This document shows positions 56,850 through 64,000 of a stretch of 64,000 nucleotides of DNA, piece by piece (positions within the stretch are counted from its first letter, which is position 1; each line of letters starts with the position of its first letter). The notes beneath the pieces were generated by a model. The model ran no database searches. It had not been told where the DNA came from and saw only the letters and a program-made list of their open reading frames with translations. The DNA is taken from contig CP101033.1 of assembly GCA_041319085.1 (NCBI GenBank), positions 1,204,501-1,268,500 of the forward strand. The letters run 5' to 3'. Source of the stretch: Aeromonas veronii. Its GTDB lineage: Bacteria; Pseudomonadota; Gammaproteobacteria; Enterobacterales; Aeromonadaceae. Position numbers and translations under genes: made by a program.

Positions 56850-58453
56850 TACTCCTCCGGAATAAAGGCCACGTTGTTTTCGTCATCAAACCCTGAGGTG
56901 ATGCCGTTGCAGATCCCCCCCTGCGCATTGGGATACCCGGCGGTATAGGCGGGGTTGTTGATGCCGTGGCCCGCCAGCATGCAGGCGTTGAAGGGGTTTT
57001 GCCCGAGGATCCAGTCGAGTTGGCGCTGACCGTAAGTAATGAGCGGCTGGCTCTGGCGGGGGAAGTGACGGGCGCCAGCAAAGGCCATGGCCGCCAGCGA
57101 GGCGAGGCGGGCATTCTCCCCCTGCCACCAGTAACCGGACTCGTTGTGGTGGGGCATAAAGAAGCTGACGCGCGGCGCTTCATCCACCCCTTGCACATAT
57201 TGGCGGGCGAGGGAGAAGGGGTTGCCTGCGCGGGTGCAGAGCGCCAGTTCGGCGGCCAGTGCCTGCTCGACCACAGTTTGCACCCGGGCCTTGCGCTCCT
57301 GATCCGGCTCCACGTCCAGATATTCCAGCAGCGCCAGCACCGGCAGACCCGCTTCGGCGGCGTGGTAGTAGGGGCGCGAGCCATCCTCGTTGGCCGACCA
57401 GTAGTGACCCAGCTCTGGATGAACGCGCAGGCGGGCACAGAGCTTGCTGGCGCGGGCTCTCGCCTCATTGAGCCACTCGGCGCCGAAGGTGCGGGTCAGC
57501 TCTACCGCTGCCAGCAGGGCGCAGTAGTCGTCGATGATGTTCTCGACCCCGTCATCGATATAGGCAAGGTTGTGCTCACGCAGATGCAGGTAGCCGCGTT
57601 TGGCCGCCTCTGCGTAGCGGCTGGCATCGAAGTCGCCGCTGACGCTCTCGCGGGCGGCACGGGCCAGCGCGGCGATGGCCATGCCGCCCCCTTGGCGAAA
57701 ACCCGCCTGCCAGTTGGCGGATTTGAGCCCCTGCTGGGTGGCATAGGCGCACAGCTCGCGCTGGGCGGGATCCTTGCTCCACTTGTCGAACAGGGTCATG
57801 TAGAAGAAGCCCGACTCATCCTGCATCCGGCAGAGGAAATCGGCGCCGTGCTGCGCCTCGTCATTGAGCCGCTTACAGAGGTTCACCCCGTCGATATCGC
57901 GGCGCGGGGCCAGCAGTTCCCGACACTTGAGCAGGGCCCACACAACCATAGGGGTCTGCTGGGGGTTGAGGTAGTTGGCGTAGGAGAGGTGGCTCAGGTA
58001 CTTGCTCATGTCGCCGCTGGCATCGAACCAGCCGCCGTGCACATCTTTGTGCTGGTCGGTGCCAAACAGGCGGGCACTGCGGTCGGCCCGATCGAAGGTG
58101 CCGCTGGCGCGCTGTCCCTTGAAGTAGTGAATAACGTCCGAGAGGCAGCGGCTGGCCAGCAGATCCTGGCCGATGGCAAAACGGGTCGAGCGGACTATGC
58201 CTTGGGCAGTGATCGCCTCCAGCCGATAGTGGCCGGGCTCCTTGAAGGCGGAGAAGTCGGCGCTTAGGTAAGCGCGGCCCTGCCAGCCGGGGACGCAGCC
58301 AGCCGGTTGCAGCGGGGTTTCAAACAGGATCTGGCCATCATCAAGGCGTTGCAGCCTGACATAGCCGCCGAGATCAGGGGCGGGGGAGGTTTGCAACAGG
58401 GCGACCTTGTGTCCGTCGCACTCGTAGCCCACCTGATTGATCAAGAGTTCCAT
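56720..58453 (-). CDS. GH9-family glycosidase (probable exo-beta-glucosaminidase)
   Basis: The 577-residue protein has an N-terminal Ig-like cellulase domain (LINQVGYECDGHKVALLQ) and the GH9 barrel with GGWFDASGDMSKYLS, a variant of the DAGDY motif, and GYWWQGENARLAS near the catalytic glutamate. It has no signal peptide and so acts in the cytoplasm. GH9 members in the same cluster of marine vibrios act on glucosamine oligomers rather than cellulose, which fits the kinase next to it. Start 58453 gives MELLINQVGY. Confidence 0.88.
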   Translation of the reverse strand: MELLINQVGYECDGHKVALLQTSPAPDLGGYVRLQRLDDGQILFETPLQPAGCVPGWQGRAYLSADFSAFKEPGHYRLEAITAQGIVRSTRFAIGQDLLASRCLSDVIHYFKGQRASGTFDRADRSARLFGTDQHKDVHGGWFDASGDMSKYLSHLSYANYLNPQQTPMVVWALLKCRELLAPRRDIDGVNLCKRLNDEAQHGADFLCRMQDESGFFYMTLFDKWSKDPAQRELCAYATQQGLKSANWQAGFRQGGGMAIAALARAARESVSGDFDASRYAEAAKRGYLHLREHNLAYIDDGVENIIDDYCALLAAVELTRTFGAEWLNEARARASKLCARLRVHPELGHYWSANEDGSRPYYHAAEAGLPVLALLEYLDVEPDQERKARVQTVVEQALAAELALCTRAGNPFSLARQYVQGVDEAPRVSFFMPHHNESGYWWQGENARLASLAAMAFAGARHFPRQSQPLITYGQRQLDWILGQNPFNACMLAGHGINNPAYTAGYPNAQGGICNGITSGFDDENNVAFIPEEYKDRLDQNWRWGEQWIPHAAWFALAISWQSALSPRNEQGEHHD

Positions 58454-58567
58454 CAAGGTATTACTCCTGTGGTTCACCGCCGGGCGGTGAGGCACATCAC
58501 GGGGCTGTGGCCGCCCCGTATCGAGGCATGGCCGGACAGGGTTGCCCGGCCGGTATTGGGTTCACCT

Positions 58568-59560
58568 TCACTCGTAGAGGTAGCAGCGCACGAAGTGGTT
58601 GTCAGCCAGCTTGGTGATGGGGGGCAGCGCCTCCTTGCAGCGTGGCATTGCCTGATTGCAGCGCCCGGCAAAGGGGCAACCGCAGGACTCCGGTGTCCAG
58701 AGCGGGATCTCCCCCTTGCGGCCCCCCTCCAACTCGGCGTGGATACTCTTCTCGGGGTCGGGCACCGCCGAGATAAGCAGCTGGGTGTAGGGGTGTTGCG
58801 GGTGGTGCAGGATCTCGTCCACCTCGCCCCACTCCACCATGTGACCCACATACATCACCGCCAGATCTTCCGCCACATAGCGGGCGGTGGCGATGTCGTG
58901 GGTGATGTAGAGCATGGAGACGCCGAGCTCGTTCTTCATCTGCTCCATCAGGTTGAGGATGCCGATGCGAATGGAGACGTCGAGCATGGAAGTCGGCTCG
59001 TCCGCCAGCACCACTTCCGCCTCCACCGCCAGATTGCGGGCGATGTTAACCCGCTGGCGCTGGCCGCCGGAGAGCTGGTGCGGATACTTGGCCGCCGTTG
59101 CCTTGGCGGGGGTGAGCCCCACCTTCTCCAGCAGGGCGTAGACCATGTCGGGCAGATCTTTCTTGTCGATCACCTTGCTGTGCAGCAGCAGGGGGCGGGC
59201 GATGTGGTGATAGATGGTGTGGGTCGGGTTCAATGAACCGAACGGATCTTGCCACACCATCTGCACGCTCTGGCGATAGTCCAGCAGGGCGGTGCCCTTG
59301 TTGAACTCCTCCAGATCGTGGCCGCGATAGAGAATGCGCCCGGCACTGAGCTTGTACATCTTGGCGATGATCTTGGCGATGGTGCTCTTGCCGGAACCCG
59401 ACTCCCCGACCACCGCCAGGGCGCGGCCCCGGTGCAGGTTGAAGGTGATGTCGGAGAGGGCCCGCATCTTGCCACTCTTGATGGCATTGGAGTTGATGGG
59501 GAAGTCCTTGTAGAGGTGCTGGACTTCGATGATGGGTGCATCGGTTTTGGCGATTTGCAT
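58568..59560 (-). CDS. Oligopeptide-type ABC transporter ATPase (DppF-like)
   Basis: The 330-residue ATPase has Walker A GESGSGKST, signature LSGGQRQRVNIARNL, Walker B VVLADEPTSMLDV, and the oligopeptide/dipeptide C-terminal domain with CGCPFAGRCNQAMPRC. Start 59560 is preferred by AAGGA spacing; an ATG three codons upstream is possible. It pairs with the next ATPase to energise a chitin-oligosaccharide importer. Confidence 0.93.
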   Translation of the reverse strand: MQIAKTDAPIIEVQHLYKDFPINSNAIKSGKMRALSDITFNLHRGRALAVVGESGSGKSTIAKIIAKMYKLSAGRILYRGHDLEEFNKGTALLDYRQSVQMVWQDPFGSLNPTHTIYHHIARPLLLHSKVIDKKDLPDMVYALLEKVGLTPAKATAAKYPHQLSGGQRQRVNIARNLAVEAEVVLADEPTSMLDVSIRIGILNLMEQMKNELGVSMLYITHDIATARYVAEDLAVMYVGHMVEWGEVDEILHHPQHPYTQLLISAVPDPEKSIHAELEGGRKGEIPLWTPESCGCPFAGRCNQAMPRCKEALPPITKLADNHFVRCYLYE

Positions 59561-59571
59561 GACAGACATCC

Positions 59572-60591
59572 TTAACAGCCAGCGGCCTTGTCCAGATAGA
59601 TCACGGAATCTTGTTGCAGTCCCTGCTCCTCATAGAGGTGGCAGGCGGTCTGTTGCCCGGGGCGGATCTCGGCCAATTTGGTGTACTCCTGACGGCAGCG
59701 ATCGTGCACCTTGCCGCAGCGGGCCTGAAAGCGGCAGCCGACCGGCACCTCCAGCAGGTTAAGCGGGGTGCCCGGGATCCCCTCCAGCACCTTCTTCGGC
59801 CCGTGCAGGGGCGGGAAGGAGTTACCGAGCCCTCGGGTATAGGGGTGCAGCGGCGCGGTCAGGATCGCCTTGGAGGGGGCGACCTCCACCAGTTCACCGG
59901 CATACATGATGCCGATGCGATCGCAGAACTCCACCATCAGGGAGAGGTCGTGGGTGATGAACAAAATGGAGAAGTTGAACTTCTCTTTCAGGGCATAGAC
60001 CTTCTGCAGGATCTCCCGCTGTACCACCACATCGAGCGCCGTGGTCGGCTCATCCATGATCAGCAGCTCGGGGTTGAGCGCCATGGCGATGGCAATCACC
60101 AGCCGCTGGCGCATGCCGCCGGAGAACTGGTGCGGGTAGTCCTTGAGCCGGCTCGGGTGGATATCGACGATGGTGAGCAGCTCCTGGGCGCGCTTGATCG
60201 CCTCGTAGCGGGTCATGCCGGGGTTGTGGGCCAGCAGCACGTCGCAGAACTGCTCCTCCATCCGCAACACCGGGTTCAGGGCGTTCATGGCGGACTGGAA
60301 CACCACCGACACCTGTTGCCAGCGGTAGGAGCGCAGCCGCGCCTCGTTGTAGTGGAGGATGTTCTCCCCCTTGAACAGGATCTCGCCACCGCTGATGTAG
60401 GCGGGCGGCTTGTGCAGCCTGGCCACCGAGAAGGCGACGGTGGATTTGCCGCAGCCCGACTCACCGGCGAGACCGAAGATCTCGCCCTGTCTGATATCGA
60501 AGCTCACCGAGTTGACGGCGCGCACGTCACCATTTTCGGTGATGTAGTCGACGCAAAGATTGCGTACTGACAGCAAGGGATGCTTGTTCAT
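59572..60591 (-). CDS. Oligopeptide-type ABC transporter ATPase (DppD-like)
   Basis: The 339-residue ATPase starts [20 protein letters not shown]; its ATG overlaps the stop of the permease gene (ATGA). It has Walker [10 protein letters not shown], signature [15 protein letters not shown], Walker [14 protein letters not shown] and [14 protein letters not shown]. It is one half of the ATPase pair of the importer. Confidence 0.93.
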   Translation of the reverse strand: MNKHPLLSVRNLCVDYITENGDVRAVNSVSFDIRQGEIFGLAGESGCGKSTVAFSVARLHKPPAYISGGEILFKGENILHYNEARLRSYRWQQVSVVFQSAMNALNPVLRMEEQFCDVLLAHNPGMTRYEAIKRAQELLTIVDIHPSRLKDYPHQFSGGMRQRLVIAIAMALNPELLIMDEPTTALDVVVQREILQKVYALKEKFNFSILFITHDLSLMVEFCDRIGIMYAGELVEVAPSKAILTAPLHPYTRGLGNSFPPLHGPKKVLEGIPGTPLNLLEVPVGCRFQARCGKVHDRCRQEYTKLAEIRPGQQTACHLYEEQGLQQDSVIYLDKAAGC

Positions 60592-61520
60592 GCTGTCTTC
60601 TCCTGTCCTGCTTGCATGGGGGCTGCGGCCGCTGTTGCAACTGGAGCGGCAAGTTTCTTCCAGCGGTTGAGCCCTTTGTGGGAGCGCAACTGCGGGTTGG
60701 CAATCTCGTCGATGGCGAAGTTGAGCAGGGCCAGACCGGCACCCAGAGTGGCGATGGCGAAGCAGGGGGCCAGGATCTCCCACCAGGCACCAATCAGGAT
60801 GGCGCTGGAGGTCTGGGCGTTGTAGAGCATGATGCCCCAGCTCACTACGGTCGGGTCGCCGAGGCCGAGGAACTCCAGGGTCGCTTCGGTGACGATGGCG
60901 TAGATGATGGAGCCGATAAAGCTCACCCCGATGATGGAGATGAGGTTGGGCAGGATCTCCACCAGAATGATGCGCCAGGCCGGCTCGCCCAGCACTTCAG
61001 CGGCGATGACGAACTCTTTCTCGCGCAGCGCCAGGGTCTGGGCGCGGATCACCCGCGCGCCATAGGCCCACGAGGTCAACCCTATTATCACGGCAATCAC
61101 CGTCGGTGACGCCTCCCCGATAAAGCTCGCCAACACCAATAGCAAGGGGAGGTTGGGGATCACCAGCACCACGTTCATCAGGAAGGTGAGGCACTCATCA
61201 ATCAGACCGCCGAAATAACCGGCAGTGATGCCGATGGCAACGGCCAGGGTGCAGACCAGCAGGCCTGCGCTAAAGCCCACCAGCAGTGAGATACGGGCGC
61301 CGTTGGTGAACTGGGACCAGATATCGTGGCCCATGCGGGTGGACCCCATCACGAACTCGGCACTGGGCGGCTGGTGCGGGCGAGCCACCCGTTTGGTCGG
61401 CTCGTTGCTGGCCAGAATGGGGGCAAAGATGGCCATCAGGACGAAGGCAACCACGATGGCGAGGCCACAGGCGGCTTTGCGGTTGCCCAACAAGATCTTG
61501 AGAATGGTCGGCATTTGCAT
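60588..61520 (-). CDS. ABC transporter permease (DppC-like)
   Basis: The 310-residue protein has an N-terminal membrane helix (CGLAIVVAFVLMAIFAPILA) and the binding-protein-dependent permease domain, with the EAA-type loop around EVLGEPAWRIILVEILPNLI. An Ala/Pro-rich cytoplasmic tail ends the protein. GAGGCAAATAAG precedes the start, and the DppB-like gene ends just upstream. Confidence 0.93.
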   Translation of the reverse strand: MQMPTILKILLGNRKAACGLAIVVAFVLMAIFAPILASNEPTKRVARPHQPPSAEFVMGSTRMGHDIWSQFTNGARISLLVGFSAGLLVCTLAVAIGITAGYFGGLIDECLTFLMNVVLVIPNLPLLLVLASFIGEASPTVIAVIIGLTSWAYGARVIRAQTLALREKEFVIAAEVLGEPAWRIILVEILPNLISIIGVSFIGSIIYAIVTEATLEFLGLGDPTVVSWGIMLYNAQTSSAILIGAWWEILAPCFAIATLGAGLALLNFAIDEIANPQLRSHKGLNRWKKLAAPVATAAAAPMQAGQEKTA

Positions 61521-61521
61521 C

Positions 61522-62505
61522 TTATTTGCCTCCTGTACGCAGACGGGGATCCAGGAAGACGTAGAGCACGTCGGCCAGGAAGTTGAAGCTGAGCATGGTG
61601 ATGGTCATGATGAGCAACTGCCCCTGAATGAGCGGGTAGTCGCGCGCCAGAATGCCCTGATAGAGGGTCAGGCCCAGCCCCGGATAGTTGAAGATCACCT
61701 CGGTGATGAGAGAGCCACCGATGACGAAACCGAGCGCCATGGAGAGGGCTGTGACGCTGGGCAGAATGGCGTTGCGGGCGCCGTAGTTGAAGATCACCCG
61801 GTTGCTGGAGAGCCCCTTGGCCTTGGCCATGGTGATGTAATCCTCGCCCAGCAGGTTGATCATGTTGTTGCGCATGGTGATGAGAAAGCCCCCCACCTGC
61901 ACCACGGCCAGGGTCAGCACCGGCATGATGGCGTGGGTCATGATGCTCTTGATGTGCTCCCAGCCCCAGTCAGCCGGAATTTCCGGGCTGTAGGCGTAGC
62001 CGATGGGCAGCCACTCCAGGCTGACCCCGAACAGGAACAGGGCGAGCAGGGAGACCACCACTGGCGGAATGGCCTGCATCACCAGGGTGAGCGGGGAGAG
62101 GATGCTGTCCATCCGGCCGCCGCGATACCAGGCAGCGAAGATGCCGACGATGGAACCGATGGAGAAGCTCAGGATGGTGGAGGTGCCGACCAAAAATAGG
62201 GTCCAGCCGATGGCACGGCCCAGCACGTCAGAGACCTGCTGCGGGTAGAAGCGCACCGAGGTGCCGAGATCCCAGGTGAAGACACTCTTCACATAGGTGA
62301 GAAATTGGGTGCCGATGGGGCCGTCAACAAAACCGAAGGTGGCTTTGAGGGCTTCCAGGGCGGCGGGTTCCATCATGGCGCCAGCGCGGGCAAACATCAC
62401 GGAGACAGGATCCCCTGGCATGGCACGGGGTAACAGGAAGTTGATGGTGGCGGCTACCAGAAAGGCAACCAGGTAGAAGGAAAAGCGTCTCAGTATGAAT
62501 CCCAT
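61522..62505 (-). CDS. ABC transporter permease (DppB-like)
   Basis: The 327-residue protein starts MGFILRRFSFYLVAFLVAAT, with PGDPVSVMFARAG as in DppB/OppB, and a permease domain with the AKAKGLSSNRVIFNYGARNA loop. It stands 118 bp after the binding-protein gene, across a hairpin, and 1 bp before the second permease. Confidence 0.93.
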   Translation of the reverse strand: MGFILRRFSFYLVAFLVAATINFLLPRAMPGDPVSVMFARAGAMMEPAALEALKATFGFVDGPIGTQFLTYVKSVFTWDLGTSVRFYPQQVSDVLGRAIGWTLFLVGTSTILSFSIGSIVGIFAAWYRGGRMDSILSPLTLVMQAIPPVVVSLLALFLFGVSLEWLPIGYAYSPEIPADWGWEHIKSIMTHAIMPVLTLAVVQVGGFLITMRNNMINLLGEDYITMAKAKGLSSNRVIFNYGARNAILPSVTALSMALGFVIGGSLITEVIFNYPGLGLTLYQGILARDYPLIQGQLLIMTITMLSFNFLADVLYVFLDPRLRTGGK

Positions 62506-62596
62506 GATAGTACCTTTTACTGCAAGTCTGCCCCGCGTCGGGTATAGCTACCCCAACCCCGGCAAAGCCGGTCAAGAAGGGGATTAACGGGGAAGA

Positions 62597-62615
62597 GGGC
62601 CCCCCGCAGGGGGCC
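62597..62615 (-). terminator. Hairpin between binding-protein and permease genes
   Basis: GGCCCCCC / GGGGGCC-type GC-rich stem with a 3-base loop, without a long T-run. It may partly stop transcription or stabilise the upstream message, giving more binding protein than permease. Confidence 0.55.
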
Positions 62616-62623
62616 GGGATTGT

Positions 62624-64000
62624 TTAGCTGTTTGGCTTGAGGGACAACACGTGCAGCAGGCGCTCAGGGGTGTCCGGGTGGAGCTGAGGTTTGGCTACCG
62701 GGTTATCAGCACTGAACCAGCCGTTGAAGCGCTTGGTGCTGTACTCGTACCAGGTCGGGTTGTTGAAGACCGGAATGATGGTCTGGTTGGCACCAACACG
62801 ATCCTGGATGGCGAACATGATCTCCTTCTGCTTGGCAGCATCGGCGGTCTGGGTGAAGTCATCGATCAGCTTGTCGAGCTCGGGATCCTTGTAGCGGGGC
62901 GCGGCGAAGCGGTTGCCACGGTCACCCATGTTGCGGGAGTGGAACGCGGTCTCGAAGTACTTGTGCGGGTTGGCACCGGCAAAGTAGCCCTGCAGCGCCA
63001 CATCAAAGTCGCCAGTGATGAGGTTCTCGGTCCAGACGGTCGCTTCCGGGGTGGCGGTCTTGGCATTCAGGCCCAGTGCCTGCAGCCCTTCTACACCGAT
63101 CTGTACTGTGTTGACCCAGTCGGTCCAGCCGTTCGGTACCAGTACCTTGAACTCGATCTTTTTGCAGCTCGGGGTGTCGAGGAACTTGTCGCCGTCACAA
63201 TCCTTGTAGCCTGCCTCTTTCAGCAGGGCCTTGGCCCCTTCCAGATCGAACTTGTTGTACTTGCCGTACTTCTTGTCCACTTCCGGGTTGTTCCAGGAGT
63301 CAAAGGCTTTGCCCAGACCTGACGGGTACTCGTTGACGGTGGGGTAGCCGTAGCCCGCGATATCCACCATGGACTGGCGGTCCATCGCCATGGAGAAGGC
63401 GCGACGGAAGTTGATGTCGTTGAAGGCTTCGTTATTGCCCGGGTTCTTGGTCTTGAAGTTGACGTTGAACGCCACGGTACCGGAGGCCGGGAACCAGTAT
63501 TTGTTGTTCTTCGGATCGTTGCCGACGTAGAGGCGCTCGATGTCCGGCACGAAGGAGCCGAACCAGTCGATGTCACCCTTCATGACAGCAGCCAGCACCT
63601 GGTCGTTGGTGGCCATCTGCGGCATGCGCAGACAGTCGATGGCGAGATTGGCGTTATCCCAGTAGTGCGGGTTGCGGCACTGGGTATAGAGCTGGGCGGA
63701 GAAGTTGTCCACTTCGGTGAAGGGGCCAGTACCGACCGGCTTGTCGTTGGTGAAGGCAACCGGATCTTTCACCGATTTCCACTGGTGCTCCGGCACGATA
63801 GGCACCAGCACCAGATCATTCACCACGTTGGTGTTGACCTCGGTCAGGTCGAATTTGACCTTGTTGGGAGCCAGCTTCTCGACGCTCTTGATCTGGGTCC
63901 AGATTGAGCGCTCGTCCAGCGCTTTGTTGGCCTTGACCAGATTGAAGGAGAAGATGATGTCATCGGCATCAAAGGCCTCGCCGTCAGACCACTTCACGCC
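62624..64000 (-). CDS. Chitin-oligosaccharide/peptide-type solute-binding protein, N-terminus cut by window end
   Basis: The frame is open to base 64000, so the first part (signal peptide and start) is outside. About 458 C-terminal residues are seen, of the SBP family 5: VKWSDGEAFDADDIIFSFNL, VGTGPFTEVDNFS, FNVNFKTKNPGNNEAFNDIN and FRRAFSMAMDRQSMVDIAGY. In vibrios the homologue in this cluster binds (GlcNAc)2 and longer oligomers and also signals to the ChiS sensor. That role is inferred here from gene order. Confidence 0.92.
   Translation of the reverse strand, partial: GVKWSDGEAFDADDIIFSFNLVKANKALDERSIWTQIKSVEKLAPNKVKFDLTEVNTNVVNDLVLVPIVPEHQWKSVKDPVAFTNDKPVGTGPFTEVDNFSAQLYTQCRNPHYWDNANLAIDCLRMPQMATNDQVLAAVMKGDIDWFGSFVPDIERLYVGNDPKNNKYWFPASGTVAFNVNFKTKNPGNNEAFNDINFRRAFSMAMDRQSMVDIAGYGYPTVNEYPSGLGKAFDSWNNPEVDKKYGKYNKFDLEGAKALLKEAGYKDCDGDKFLDTPSCKKIEFKVLVPNGWTDWVNTVQIGVEGLQALGLNAKTATPEATVWTENLITGDFDVALQGYFAGANPHKYFETAFHSRNMGDRGNRFAAPRYKDPELDKLIDDFTQTADAAKQKEIMFAIQDRVGANQTIIPVFNNPTWYEYSTKRFNGWFSADNPVAKPQLHPDTPERLLHVLSLKPNS

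Noticed and set aside
54610..58267. Long plus-strand frames opposite GH20, gspK and GH9
   Set aside because: All are mirrors of clearly recognised glycosidase and kinase genes.

Overview
The window looks like chromosome of an Aeromonas-type gammaproteobacterium. It is GC-rich (about 60%), it has the hemA-prfA-prmC-sirB2-sirB1-kdsA cluster facing lolB-ispE-tRNA-Gln-prs, sohB/yciK near topA, and a Vibrio/Aeromonas-style chitin-oligosaccharide operon. The genus call is an inference from gene content and protein sequence; nothing was searched.

Region 1 (1-about 15,780) is accessory DNA. It opens with the C-terminal end of a prokaryotic viperin (antiviral radical-SAM enzyme), whose stop codon overlaps the start of a HicA-like small protein. 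Next come a LexA-controlled umuDC pair, a small unknown gene, and a complete type III restriction-modification cassette (HTH protein, Mod, Res). A run of mobile-element backbone genes follows: RadC-like JAMM protein, DUF2787, LRAT-like, a secreted protein, a small membrane protein, an XRE regulator, a recombination-directionality-factor-like protein, YqaJ exonuclease and DUF932. No integrase or conjugation gene is visible, so the element is only partly present or is a remnant. Two backbone genes carry single-base frameshifts. An unexplained pair of inverted 28-bp sites lies at 10,464-10,701.

Region 2 (15,782-31,717) is conserved housekeeping sequence: ychF, pth, a UshA-type 5'-nucleotidase lipoprotein, prs, tRNA-Gln, ispE, lolB, then on the other strand hemA, prfA, prmC, sirB2, sirB1, kdsA, followed by dctA, grcA and ung. 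The sirB1-kdsA junction has an 86-bp tandem triplication. The grcA promoter has two FNR boxes 53 bp apart, as in Escherichia coli yfiD.

Region 3 (31,788-47,507) is mixed: a hemerythrin-domain protein, AraC and LysR regulators, a PEBP protein, a tnpB-only IS200/IS605-type insertion just downstream of purA, a TAXI-type binding protein with a long low-complexity tail, a MalY/PatB-like enzyme, a SetA/SetB-like efflux protein, yciK, sohB, an MFS gene remnant, ychN, and the yfhL-trhP pair implicated in wobble-uridine hydroxylation.

Region 4 (47,508-64,000) holds three identical tandem tRNA-Tyr genes, astB, topA, a 54-residue protein and an alkyltransferase-like DNA repair protein. It ends with an eight-gene minus-strand cluster for uptake and breakdown of chitin oligosaccharides: a peptide-type ABC importer (binding protein cut by the window end), GH9, glucosamine kinase and GH20. 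The GH9-kinase junction has been partially duplicated, the second junction duplication in this window.
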